Shown one piece after another: positions 44,616 through 54,738 of a stretch of DNA of 64,000 bases (position 1 is its first letter; every line of letters begins with the position of its first letter). Both the position numbers and the translations under genes were made by a program. This DNA is from Pseudomonadota bacterium (GTDB lineage: Bacteria; Pseudomonadota; Gammaproteobacteria; Burkholderiales; Burkholderiaceae_C). The notes beneath the pieces are model-generated. The model worked only from the letters and a program-made list of their open reading frames with translations. It was not told the DNA's origin and searched no databases. The DNA lies in assembly GCA_963204815.1 (NCBI GenBank), contig CAUJHQ010000190.1:1-64000 (forward strand), read 5' to 3'.

Positions 44616-46336
44616 CCGACGTCCGCCGGCGCGCGCGTCACCGCGCCGTGCGACGCATCGGACACCAGCGCCGCGTACTTCGCGAGCACGCTGCTGCGGC
44701 CCGGCGCCGGCGGCCGGCGCCCGCGCTGCGCCAGCCGCTCTGCGAGCGCGGCGTCGGTCAGCTCGACGTCGAGCCGGCGCCCTTCGACGTCGATGTGCAC
44801 CCTGTCGCCGTCGCGCAGCGCCGCGATCGGCCCGCCGGCCGCTGCCTCGGGCACCACGTGGCCGATGACGAAGCCGCGCGTCGCGCCGGAGAAGCGGCCG
44901 TCGGTCAGCAGCGCCACGCTCTCGCCGAGGCCGGCGCCCTGCAGCGCGCCGGTGACGAACTGCATCTCGCGCATGCCGGGGCCGCCGCGCGGGCCTTCGT
45001 TGCGCAGCACCATCACGTCGTTCGGGCGGATGGTGCCGGCCTTGATGGCGTCGAAGGCGTCTTCCTCGCACTCGAACACGCGCGCCGGGCCGCGGTGGGC
45101 GCGCTTGACCTGGCCCGACAGCTTGATGACACAGCCGCCGGGCGCCAGGTTGCCGCGCAGGATGGCGAGGCCGCCTTCAGGCTTGAGCGGGTCCGACAGC
45201 GGGCGGATCACGTCCTGGCCGGCCCGCTCGGCGGCGGCGTCGATCTCCGTGCCGAGCGTGCGGCCCGTGACGGTGGCTTCCTGCGGGTGCAGCAGGCCGG
45301 CCTGCAGTAGCCGCTTGCCGACCACCGGCATGCCGCCGGCGGCGTGCATCTCCGGCGCGGTGTAGCGGCCCCAGGGGCGCAGGTCGGCGAGCACCGGCGT
45401 GCGGCGCGAGGCGGTGTCGAAGTCTTCCAGCGCGAGCTCGACGCCGAACTCGCTGGCCATCGCCAGCAGGTGCAGCACCGCGTTGCTGGAGCCGCCGGTG
45501 GCCATGACGCCAGCGATCGCGTTCTCGAAGCTGCGCCGGGTGACGATGCTGCGCGGCGTGGCGCCGCGCGCGAGCAGGTCCATCACCAGGCGCCCGCACT
45601 CGGCGGCGCCTTGCGCGCGGCCGCCGTCGACCGCCGGCAGACCGTTGAAGCCCATCGGCGACAGGCCCAGCATCTCGCACGCGGTGGCCATCGTGTTGGC
45701 GGTGAACTGGCCGCCGCAGGCGCCGGCACCGGGGCAGGCGTGGTCCTCGATGGCGGTGAGCTCGGCGTGGTCGATGCGGCCGGCATTGAAGGCGCCGACG
45801 GCCTCGTAGACGTCCTGCACCGTGAGCTTGCGGTCGGCGAAGAGGCCGCTGCGCGATTCACACGCGCCGGCCTGGATCGAGCCGCTGTACAGCAGCAGCC
45901 CCGGCAGGTCGAGGCGGCCGAGCGCCATCGCCATGGCGGGGATCGTCTTGTCGCAGCCGGCGATGACGACGAGGCCGTCGAACATGTGGCCGCGCGCGAC
46001 GAGCTCGACCGAGTCGGCGATGACCTCGCGGCTGACGAGCGAGGTCTTCATGCCTTCGGTGCCGGTGGTGATGGCGTCGTTGATGGCGACCGTGTTCACC
46101 TCGATCGGCGTGCCGCCGGCGGCGCGGATGCCCGCCATCACCTGCTGCGCCAGTTCGCGGTGGTTCCAGTTGCACGGCATGGTGCCGATCCAGCAGTGGG
46201 CGACGCCGATCTGCGGCCGCGCGAGGTCGTCGCCGGTGAAGCCGATGGCCTTCATCATCGAGCGCGCGACGGCGCGGTCGGGGCCGTCGAGCAGCGGGCG
46301 GCTCTTGTGGCGCAGGTCGCGCAGCACCTGCGTCAT
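44612..46336 (-). CDS. IlvD/Edd-family dehydratase (sugar-acid or dihydroxy-acid dehydratase)
   Basis: A 574-residue iron-sulfur dehydratase. Cluster and active-site motifs are VIAGCDKTIPAMAMALGR (about residues 121-138), HACPGAGACGGQFTANTMA (about 190-208) and the C-terminal TDGRFSGATRGFVIGHVVPEAA. It is shorter than the roughly 610-residue IlvD of enteric bacteria and lies in a catabolic operon rather than with ilvBN, so an aldonate dehydratase (arabonate, xylonate or galactonate type) is at least as likely as branched-chain biosynthesis. It ends a four-gene operon and its ATG overlaps the hydrolase stop. Confidence 0.85.
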   Translation of the reverse strand: MTQVLRDLRHKSRPLLDGPDRAVARSMMKAIGFTGDDLARPQIGVAHCWIGTMPCNWNHRELAQQVMAGIRAAGGTPIEVNTVAINDAITTGTEGMKTSLVSREVIADSVELVARGHMFDGLVVIAGCDKTIPAMAMALGRLDLPGLLLYSGSIQAGACESRSGLFADRKLTVQDVYEAVGAFNAGRIDHAELTAIEDHACPGAGACGGQFTANTMATACEMLGLSPMGFNGLPAVDGGRAQGAAECGRLVMDLLARGATPRSIVTRRSFENAIAGVMATGGSSNAVLHLLAMASEFGVELALEDFDTASRRTPVLADLRPWGRYTAPEMHAAGGMPVVGKRLLQAGLLHPQEATVTGRTLGTEIDAAAERAGQDVIRPLSDPLKPEGGLAILRGNLAPGGCVIKLSGQVKRAHRGPARVFECEEDAFDAIKAGTIRPNDVMVLRNEGPRGGPGMREMQFVTGALQGAGLGESVALLTDGRFSGATRGFVIGHVVPEAAAGGPIAALRDGDRVHIDVEGRRLDVELTDAALAERLAQRGRRPPAPGRSSVLAKYAALVSDASHGAVTRAPADVG

Positions 46337-47229
46337 GCCGCCCCCAGCGGGTGGCGGCGCAGGAAGCGGCGGATCTCGGCGAGCGTCTGCGCCGGCGCCT
46401 CCTCGGGCACGAAGTGGCCGCAGCGCAGCGCGCGGCCGGTGACGTTCGCGGCCGCCTCCTGCCAGTCGGCCAGGCAGTCGAACATCTTGCCGACGACGCC
46501 CCGCGAGCCCCACAGCACGAGCAGCGGCATCGCGAGCCTGCGCGCGCGGTCGGCGCGGTCGTGCTCGAGGTCGATGCCGCCGGCGGCGCGGTAGTCCTCG
46601 CAGCTCGCGTGCACGGCGCGCGCGTCGGCGAAGGCGCGCACGTACTCGCGCACCGCCGCCTTCGAGAACTTGCTCAGGTCGGGCTTGTCGCGGCCGATGC
46701 GGCCCAGGAACAGATGCGGCAGCTTGCCGGCCAGCATCTCCTCGGGCAGCGGCGCCGGCTGCAGCATCATGAACCAGTGGTAGTAGGCCTTCGCGAAGGC
46801 CATGTCGGTGCGCTCGAACATCTTCAGCGTCGGCGAGATGTCCAGCACCGAGAACGTGTGTACGCGCTCGCCGTGGTCCTTCGCCAGCCGGTGCCCGACG
46901 CGGCCGCCGCGGTCGTGGCCGACGAGGTGGAAGCGCTCGAAGCCCAGGCGCGACATCACCTCCACCATGTCCTGCGCCATCGCGCGCTTGGAATAGTTCG
47001 AGTGGTCGGGCAGGCCCTTCGGCTTGGACGAATCGCCGTAGCCGCGCAGGTCGGGGCAGACCACCGTGTACTCGCGCGCCAGCAGCGGCGCGATGGCGTG
47101 CCAGCAGGCGTGCGTCTGCGGGTAGCCGTGCAGCAGCAGCACGGGGTCGCCGCGACCGGCGGTGACGAGGTTGATGGTGGCGCCCGAGGTGCGGACGCGG
47201 CGGTGCTGGAAACCGGGAAAGAGCGACAC
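46333..47229 (-). CDS. Alpha/beta hydrolase, haloacetate (fluoroacetate) dehalogenase-like
   Basis: A 298-residue alpha/beta hydrolase. Compared with the well-studied fluoroacetate dehalogenase of Rhodopseudomonas, the nucleophile Asp106 and Arg107/Arg110 (GHDRGGRVGHRLA), Asp130 (VLDISPT), His151-Trp152 (YYHWFMM), Tyr213 (EDYRAAGGIDLEHD) and His272 (CGHFVPEEAP) are all in place with near-constant offsets. His-Trp-Tyr form the halide pocket of that family. The start is GTG. It lies inside a GntR-controlled catabolic operon, which is an odd setting for defluorination; an ester or lactone substrate remains possible, though an Asp nucleophile favours dehalogenation or epoxide hydrolysis. Confidence 0.78.
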   Translation of the reverse strand: MSLFPGFQHRRVRTSGATINLVTAGRGDPVLLLHGYPQTHACWHAIAPLLAREYTVVCPDLRGYGDSSKPKGLPDHSNYSKRAMAQDMVEVMSRLGFERFHLVGHDRGGRVGHRLAKDHGERVHTFSVLDISPTLKMFERTDMAFAKAYYHWFMMLQPAPLPEEMLAGKLPHLFLGRIGRDKPDLSKFSKAAVREYVRAFADARAVHASCEDYRAAGGIDLEHDRADRARRLAMPLLVLWGSRGVVGKMFDCLADWQEAAANVTGRALRCGHFVPEEAPAQTLAEIRRFLRRHPLGAA

Positions 47230-47232
47230 CGT

Positions 47233-48126
47233 TCAGGCCTCCCCGTTGCTCTGCGCGAGCCGGCGGCGCACGGCCGTGGCCGTGGCCAGGCGCCCGCCGG
47301 CGGCCTCGATGCGGCGCCGCGCGTCGCGCACGAGGCTGCGGTTGTCCTGCGTGCAGCCCATCGGCGCGTCCTCCAGGCCCACGCGCACGTGGCCGCCGCG
47401 CTCGATGGCGGCTTCGAGCAGCGGCCCGAGCTCGACGCCCAGGCCGGCCACCATCCACGGTGCACCGGCGTGTTCCAGTTCCAGCAGCTTCAGGTAGGCG
47501 TCGAGCGCCCAGTCGGCCGGCGGGAAGCCGAACGCGATGTGCTGCGAGAACATCAGCCGGTAGATCGGCACCGGCGCGCCAGGGTAGAGGCGGTGCAGCG
47601 CCGCGCCGAGGCGCATGAAGCCGGGCTCGTAGATGGCGTACGACGGCGTGATGCGGTGCTGCTGCGCCAGCGCCAGCCCGTGGCGGATGTGGTTCTCCGG
47701 GTTGGCGTAGACGAAGCCGGGCTTGCCGATGGCGAGGTCGGCGTAGTGCGAGATGTTGGTCGAACCGGGGTCGACGACCGACCATTCCACCAGGCCGGCG
47801 CGCACCAGCTGGTCGACGGCGCCGAATCGTTCCTCGGGCGTCATCGCGCGCGGCGCGTCGACGCTGCCGGCGAACGGCAGCGTGCCGTAGCAGATGACGT
47901 CGCGGCGGCCGCGGATGCGCTCGATGATGGGCGCGTAGATGTCGTAGTCGTCGCGCTGGCGGCCGGTGGCGGGGTCGTAGGCGTGGAAGTGGATGATCGA
48001 CGCGCCTTCGTCGGCGCAGGCGAGCGCGGCGTCGACGATCTCGTCGGCGGTGACGGGCATGTTGGGCTGGCGCGTGCGCGACCAGGGCCCGTTCAACGCG
48101 ACTTCGAGCCAGGCGTTCGGGTTCAT
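47233..48126 (-). CDS. Beta-keto acid cleavage enzyme (BKACE, DUF849)
   Basis: A 297-residue TIM-barrel protein of the DUF849/BKACE family, which condense a beta-keto acid with acetyl-CoA to give acetoacetate and a new CoA thioester. The zinc ligands His46 and His48 are in IIHFHAYDP, and the later HVRVGLEDAP carries the conserved Glu. The first founding member cleaves 3-keto-5-aminohexanoate in lysine fermentation, but the family spans many substrates. It overlaps the GntR gene (ATGA) and precedes the hydrolase gene by 3 bases, so it is part of an operon whose substrate is a beta-keto acid of unknown side chain. Confidence 0.88.
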   Translation of the reverse strand: MNPNAWLEVALNGPWSRTRQPNMPVTADEIVDAALACADEGASIIHFHAYDPATGRQRDDYDIYAPIIERIRGRRDVICYGTLPFAGSVDAPRAMTPEERFGAVDQLVRAGLVEWSVVDPGSTNISHYADLAIGKPGFVYANPENHIRHGLALAQQHRITPSYAIYEPGFMRLGAALHRLYPGAPVPIYRLMFSQHIAFGFPPADWALDAYLKLLELEHAGAPWMVAGLGVELGPLLEAAIERGGHVRVGLEDAPMGCTQDNRSLVRDARRRIEAAGGRLATATAVRRRLAQSNGEA

Positions 48127-48923
48127 CGGGTTCTCCTCTTGGCGGGGGCCGGCGCGGCGCTCGGGGCGTCGCCGGTGCGGTAGCGCAGGTGCGCGCGCGT
48201 CAGGTGGGCGGTGATCAGCTTCGCGGCGCCTTCGGCGTCGTGCGCGGCAATGCACTCGAACAGCTTCTCGTGCTCGCGCAGCGTCACCTTCTCGGCACCG
48301 CCGGGCGCACGGACCATCTCGTCGTGGAACTTCTCCAGCCACTGCAGCATGGCCTGCGACACCGCCATGTAGACGCTGTTGCCGGAGGTGACGGCGATGG
48401 CGCGGTGGAACGCCATGTCGGTCTCCAGGAAGCGCTGGGGGTCCGGCAGCGCGCGCCGGTGCTCGTCGAGCGCGGCGCGCAGGCGCTCGATGTCGGCGGC
48501 GGTCGCCTTCTGCGCGGCCAGCCGCACCATCGCGATCTCGAAGTGCAGGCGCGCCTGCTTCAGGTCTTCCAGCAGGCTGGGCGAGCCGGTCAGCAGGTGC
48601 ATGGCCGAGTCGGAGATCTGCGCGATCACGGTGTCGGCCGTGACGGCGAGCACGCGCGCGCCTTCGCCGTGCACGATGTCGACGAGCCCCATGCGCTGCA
48701 GCGACTGCATCGCCTCGCGCACCGCCGGGCGGCCGACGCCGAAGGCGGCCATCAGCTCGCGCTCCGAAGGCATCCACGAGCCGACCGGGAACTCGCCGGC
48801 GCGCAGGCGCGCGAGCAGGCGGTCCAGCACCTCGTGCGACAGCTTGCGGCGGGCGATGGGCTCGGCCTCCGACGCGGCGCCGCGTTGACGCCCCTTCAAG
48901 TCCGTGTCATGATCTGCACTCAT
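48123..48923 (-). CDS. GntR-family regulator, FadR/FCD type
   Basis: A 266-residue regulator with an N-terminal winged helix (about residues 20-90, LSHEVLDRLLARLRAGEFPVGSWMPSERELMAAFGVGR, reported as 22-59) and a helical FCD effector domain (about 105-240) with the metal-binding His pattern in DMAFHRAIAV and HEKLFECIAAHD. It heads the BKACE/hydrolase/dehydratase operon and is divergent from the TRAP receptor gene. The start at MSADHDTD is preferred; upstream extension would pass through a palindrome that may be its operator. The ligand is probably a carboxylate. Confidence 0.88.
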   Translation of the reverse strand: MSADHDTDLKGRQRGAASEAEPIARRKLSHEVLDRLLARLRAGEFPVGSWMPSERELMAAFGVGRPAVREAMQSLQRMGLVDIVHGEGARVLAVTADTVIAQISDSAMHLLTGSPSLLEDLKQARLHFEIAMVRLAAQKATAADIERLRAALDEHRRALPDPQRFLETDMAFHRAIAVTSGNSVYMAVSQAMLQWLEKFHDEMVRAPGGAEKVTLREHEKLFECIAAHDAEGAAKLITAHLTRAHLRYRTGDAPSAAPAPAKRRTR

Positions 48924-48943
48924 GTACTCATCATACCAGTACA
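48923..48943. promoter_or_regulatory. Candidate GntR operator
   Basis: TGTACT (48923-48928) and AGTACA (48938-48943) form a perfect 6-bp inverted repeat with a 9-base spacer. It sits over the GntR start and 50 bases before the TRAP receptor ATG, so one bound regulator could control both directions. Confidence 0.45.
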
Positions 48944-48992
48944 TCCAGCCGCAGGCAATGCGAATCCCCCGCCCGAATTCAAGGAGACCCTC

Positions 48993-50081
48993 ATGAAACG
49001 ACGCACCGCCCTGCAGGCGGCCACGCTCGGCGCCGCGCTCACGGCGCCGGCCATCGTGCGCGCCCAGCCGCAGATCAAGTGGCGCCTGGCCTCGAGCTGG
49101 CCGAAGAACCTGGACACCATCTATGGCGGCGCCGAGGTGGTGGCCAAGCGCGTGGCCGCGGCCACCGACGGCAAGTTCGACATCCGCGTCGCCGGCCCCG
49201 GCGAGCTGGTGCCCGCGCTCGGCGTCGCCGACGCCGTGCAGCAAGGCACCGTGGAGTGCGCGCACACCGCGTCGGTGTTCTTCTTCGGCAAGGACCCGAC
49301 CTTCGCGCTCGACGGCCAGATCCCGTTCGGCATGACCTCGCGCCAGATGACCGGCTGGATGTACGACGGCGGCGGCCTGCAGCTGCTGCGCGACTTCTAC
49401 CGCGAGTACAACATCGTCAACTTCGCCTGCGGCAACACCGGCACGCAGATGGGCGGCTGGTTCCGCAAGGAAGTGAAGACGCTGGCCGACATGAAGGGCC
49501 TGAAGTTCCGCATCGGCGGCTTCGGCGGCCTGGTGCTCAAGCGCCTGGGCGTGGTGCCGCAGAACCTGCCCGGCGGCGAGATCTACACCGCGCTGGAGCG
49601 CGGCACGATCGACGGCGCCGAGTTCATCGGCCCCTACGACGACGAGAAGCTGGGCCTGAACAAGATCGCCAAGGTCTACCACTACCCGAGCTACTGGGAC
49701 CCCTGCGGCCAGATCACGATGTACGTCAACGCGAAGGCCTGGGAGAGCCTGCCGAAGGACTACCAGCAGATCTTCGAGATGGCCTGCAGCGACGCCCACG
49801 TCGACATGCAGGCCAAGTACGACACCCGCAACCCGGCGGCGCTGCGCCGGCTGGTCGGCGGCGGCGTCAAGGTGACGCCGTTCCCGCGCGAGGTGGGCGT
49901 GGCCGCGTGGAAGGAGACGAACGACCTGTTCGCCGAACTGTCGCAGCAGAACCCGAAGTGGAAGAAGATCTACGACAGCTTCGCCAAGTACCGCGATGAC
50001 CAGATCCTCTGGTCGCGGTTCTCCGAAGGCGCCTACGACAGCATGATGCTGTCGATGAAGGCCGCCGGCGGCAAGGGCTGA
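48993..50081 (+). CDS. Orphan TRAP transporter substrate-binding protein (DctP family)
   Basis: A 362-residue periplasmic receptor with a twin-arginine-like signal (MKRRTALQAATLGAALTAP, cleavage near VRAQ, residue 25). Family features are WRLASSWPKNLDTIYGGAEVVAKR, and the ligand-binding Arg in LKFRIGGFGGLVLKRLGVVPQNLPGGEIYTALERGTIDGAEFIGP (reported as residues about 170-214). It belongs to the mannitol/chloroaromatic-type DctP group. No DctQ or DctM is adjacent, so it must use distant permeases. An AAGGAGA ribosome site lies just before the ATG. It is divergent from the GntR-led operon and probably imports that operon's substrate. Confidence 0.88.
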   Translation: MKRRTALQAATLGAALTAPAIVRAQPQIKWRLASSWPKNLDTIYGGAEVVAKRVAAATDGKFDIRVAGPGELVPALGVADAVQQGTVECAHTASVFFFGKDPTFALDGQIPFGMTSRQMTGWMYDGGGLQLLRDFYREYNIVNFACGNTGTQMGGWFRKEVKTLADMKGLKFRIGGFGGLVLKRLGVVPQNLPGGEIYTALERGTIDGAEFIGPYDDEKLGLNKIAKVYHYPSYWDPCGQITMYVNAKAWESLPKDYQQIFEMACSDAHVDMQAKYDTRNPAALRRLVGGGVKVTPFPREVGVAAWKETNDLFAELSQQNPKWKKIYDSFAKYRDDQILWSRFSEGAYDSMMLSMKAAGGKG

Positions 50082-50089
50082 CGGGCCCA

Positions 50090-50103
50090 GCCGGGCGGCT
50101 GCC

Positions 50104-50116
<13 letters not shown>
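50090..50116. terminator. Strong hairpin terminator between convergent genes
   Basis: An 11-bp perfect stem GCCGGGCGGCT (50090-50100) and AGCCGCCCGGC (50106-50116) with a 5-base loop lies between the TRAP receptor stop (50081) and the convergent kinase stop (50104), overlapping the latter. There is no clear T-run. It probably terminates both transcripts. Confidence 0.65.
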
Positions 50117-52022
<1,906 letters not shown>

Positions 52023-52026
<4 letters not shown>

Positions 52027-53054
52027 GGCTTGTCCCAGTCGAAGGTGCTGATCACCTGCGAGGCGAGCAGCTGTTCGCTGCGCACCGCGATGCCGAGCTT
52101 GCGCGCGCGTGCCAGGCCGATCACCGGCACGCCCTTGGTGGTGGCGTGGATCGGCAGGCTCGCGGGCGAGGCGCCATCGACGAGGATCCGGCGTGCCAGC
52201 CGCCCCGCGGCCAGGCCCTGCTCGCGCTCGGAGACCGTCACGGCGACGAGCGTGCCGTGGTGGACGCGGTCGATCCAGAACCCGAGGTCGGGCAGGCGCG
52301 AGTTCTCGGCCGTCCAGCGCAGCACGTCCTGGTACGGGACGTTCTGGCCCGCCCGGTCCTTGAAGTTGAAGATGCCGATCAGCGCAACGCCGTCCGCGAT
52401 GGCCGGGTAGGCCGCCATGCGCGCCTTGAACTCGTCGAAGCTGCGCAGCGTCTCCCAGGCGACGATGCTGACGCCCGGCGGCAGCGGCGCCGTCTTCATG
52501 CGCTCCACCACCGGGTCCCACATCGGTGCATCGTCCAGCACGACGACCAGGCGCCGGAGCGACGGCACCACGCGCTTGAGCAGCAGCACCGATTCGGCGA
52601 AATGCTCGTGCTCGATGACGCCGGTGACGTTGCGCGCGCGGTCGAAGCCGTAGTGCGCCGGCGCCTTGTTGACGCCGCTGAAGACCTGCGGCAGCGGGCG
52701 GTCGAGGAAGTGGCGCGTGACCTGCTCCTGCGCGTCGTCGTCGGTGGTGTAGACGAGGTCGGGCTTCCAGCGTTCGACCAGCTCGCGCGCCTCGCGGCCA
52801 CGCGCGGCGATTTCGTCCGGCGCCGAGTGGCGCTTGGCGTCGAGCTGGACGATGCGGTACTCGGCGGGCACGTCGCCGAGGCCGGCCTTGAAGCCTTCGA
52901 ACTGGCCGTCGGTCCAGCGCCACGGCGAGTGATAGCTCATGACGTGCAGGATCTTCAGCGGTGCGGCGGGCGCGGCCGGCACCTGCGCCGTTGCGCCACC
53001 GGCCGCGGCGAGCAGCCAAAGGCCGAGCAGGCAGGCGAACGGAGTGCGCTTCAT
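52023..53054 (-). CDS. Periplasmic binding protein coupled to the hybrid kinase
   Basis: A 343-residue secreted protein with a signal peptide ([19 protein letters not shown], cleavage about residue 24). It resembles the ABC-type uncharacterised/TrpX-like substrate-binding fold. Segments are [86 protein letters not shown] and the C-terminal [16 protein letters not shown]. No ABC permease or ATPase is nearby; instead its stop overlaps the kinase start. I infer that it is a ligand-binding co-sensor that signals through the kinase, as LuxP-type proteins do. The start at [10 protein letters not shown] is chosen for the signal peptide. Confidence 0.8.
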
Positions 53055-53059
53055 CGTCG

Positions 53060-53095
53060 GATCTCCAACGGTTTGCATGTTAGCCACTGGAGATC
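53060..53095. promoter_or_regulatory. 8-bp inverted repeat in the leader of the sensor operon
   Basis: GATCTCCA (53060-53067) and TGGAGATC (53088-53095) are perfect reverse complements with a 20-base spacer, 5 bases upstream of the binding-protein ATG. A TAACAT element on the minus strand inside the spacer is a possible -10, so the repeat may be an operator flanking the promoter. It could also form a leader hairpin. Confidence 0.4.
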
Positions 53096-53171
53096 GACGC
53101 ACCCTGTGCTGCGTCATGGCGCGGCGCGATCGAGCCGCCCGGAGCCGGAGGCAGCGCGCCCCGGTGCCGAC

Positions 53172-54506
53172 TCAGGCACTGCCCTTGCCTTGCGACGGCT
53201 TGCGCCGCAGGTAGGCCGGCTTCTCGGACCACTCCATCGCCGGCGAGTAGACGGCGAGCTCGTCCTTCTCTGCGAGCCGGCTGCCCAGCTTGCCCGACGC
53301 GTACAGCGACTCCTTCATCAGGCGCTCGCGCGAGCGCTCGTCGGCCATCGAGTGCATCGCCCGCAGCACCGCGGCCAGCCATTCGTTGCCGGCGAACTGG
53401 CGCTCGGCCTGCGCGAGGAGGCGGTCCACGCCGTCCCAGTCGCCCTGCGCCACGGCGGCGCGCATCCGCGTCAGCACCGCGGCCGCCGACAGCTCGGCGA
53501 GCCGGCGCGAGACGAGTTCGTCGTCGGCGAGCGCGGCGTGGGCAGCCGCGCCCATCACCGGCAACGCGAGGCCGGCGCGTTCGAGCTGCACCGGCTCGCC
53601 TTCGAGGCTGACGCTTTCGACGTTCACGCGCAGCAGCGACAGCAGGCCGCCGTGCGCCGGCAGCGCGCCCGCCGCCACCTTCAGGCGCAGCACGGCCCAG
53701 GCCTCGGTGCCCCAGGCCAGGTCGGGCAGGCGCCAGCCGCGCTCGGCCTTCGGCAGGTCGTTCACCATCTCGACCACGACACCGTCGGGCACGTCGGCGG
53801 CCAGGTGCAGCTCGCGCAGGCACAGGTTGCCGAGCAGTTCGAGTTCCTGCTGGAACGGTTCCATCAGGTCCTCGGCGCTGTCGCCGTAGTAGGCGTTGCC
53901 GCCGCCGGCGCGCGCCATCGCCACCATCAGCCCCTCGTTGAAGTCGTTGCCCAGGCCGTAGGTGCTGGTGGTGATGCCGCGTGCCGCCCAGTCGGCGCAT
54001 TGCGCGGCAATGGCGTCGGCGTCGGTGAGGCCTTCGTTGGCCTGGCCGTCGGACAACAGGATCACGCGCTTCAGCCCGTGGCCCTGCACGTCGGCCAGCG
54101 TGTCGGCGCCCTCGCGCCAGCCGCCGTGCAGGTCGGTGTTGCCGCCGGCATGCACCGAGGCCAGCGCGGCGCGCAGCGGCGCGGCGTCGGACAGCGGCAC
54201 CGCCGGCCACAGCCGCTGCACGCGGTTGTCGAACTGCACCAGCGAGACCGCGTCGGTGGGCCGCAGCTGGCCGATCACGTACTCGGCGCAGCGCCGCGCC
54301 TCGGCCAGCGGCCGCCCCGCCATCGAGCCGGAGCGGTCGATCACCAGCGCAAGCGCCTGTGGCGGGCGTTCGGCGACATGGCCGGCCGGGGCGTCCGGCG
54401 CCTGGATGCGCACGAGCACATCGACCACCTGGTCGGCGCCGGCCGCCAGGCCGGAGCGGCGCGCGGTCAGGATGACGGTGGTGCAAAGGGAGAGATGGGC
54501 GTTCAT
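53172..54506 (-). CDS. VWA-domain protein
   Basis: A 444-residue protein with no signal peptide or membrane helix. A central von Willebrand A domain spans about residues 45-230, with the MIDAS motif DRSGSMAG, the threonine in AGGNTDLHGGW and the third metal residue in ILLSDGQANEG. The rest is a beta-sandwich and C-terminal helical part (about 330-444) with LLAQAERQFAGNEWLAAVLRAM. Bacterial relatives are metal-dependent adhesion or chaperone-like proteins; many are called inter-alpha-trypsin inhibitor-like. The role is unknown. It stands alone, divergent from the electron-transfer operon at 54739. Confidence 0.8.
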   Translation of the reverse strand: MNAHLSLCTTVILTARRSGLAAGADQVVDVLVRIQAPDAPAGHVAERPPQALALVIDRSGSMAGRPLAEARRCAEYVIGQLRPTDAVSLVQFDNRVQRLWPAVPLSDAAPLRAALASVHAGGNTDLHGGWREGADTLADVQGHGLKRVILLSDGQANEGLTDADAIAAQCADWAARGITTSTYGLGNDFNEGLMVAMARAGGGNAYYGDSAEDLMEPFQQELELLGNLCLRELHLAADVPDGVVVEMVNDLPKAERGWRLPDLAWGTEAWAVLRLKVAAGALPAHGGLLSLLRVNVESVSLEGEPVQLERAGLALPVMGAAAHAALADDELVSRRLAELSAAAVLTRMRAAVAQGDWDGVDRLLAQAERQFAGNEWLAAVLRAMHSMADERSRERLMKESLYASGKLGSRLAEKDELAVYSPAMEWSEKPAYLRRKPSQGKGSA

Positions 54507-54553
54507 GGCGTCCTCCAGGTCGGCGTTGCGGGAGGAACAGTCTGGCGATGCCG

Positions 54554-54572
54554 TGGCTCACAGGGTGAGCCA
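54554..54572. repeat. Perfect 8-bp inverted repeat in divergent region
   Basis: TGGCTCAC (54554-54561), a 3-base spacer and GTGAGCCA (54565-54572). It lies 48 bases upstream of the VWA gene start and can form a tight hairpin or bind a dimer. Confidence 0.4.
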
Positions 54573-54630
54573 GGCGGTGCGCGGTTCGCGCGTCATCGCG
54601 CGTGGTGCCGCGGTGCCATGACGCTCACCC

Positions 54631-54644
54631 TTGACGACAGTCAA
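54631..54644. promoter_or_regulatory. FNR/CRP-superfamily-like palindrome
   Basis: TTGAC-GACA-GTCAA is a 5-4-5 palindrome with the geometry of an FNR/Anr box (TTGAT-N4-ATCAA) but with a C/G at the inner arm position. It lies 95 bases before the start of the iron-sulfur/NrfD operon, a plausible activator position. Redox or nitrogen-oxide control of that operon would fit its content. Confidence 0.45.
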
Positions 54645-54738
54645 CGGCCGCCAGCCGGCTTCGCCACAGACTCTGCATCAGCTTCGACCGGTGCCCCTCG
54701 GTGTCTCCGGCAGTCGAGCGCCCTTGCGGAGAACCAGC

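Noticed and set aside
44612-46336. Biosynthetic IlvD of branched-chain amino acids
   Set aside because: Not excluded, but the gene lies in a GntR-controlled catabolic operon with a BKACE; the family label was kept broad instead.
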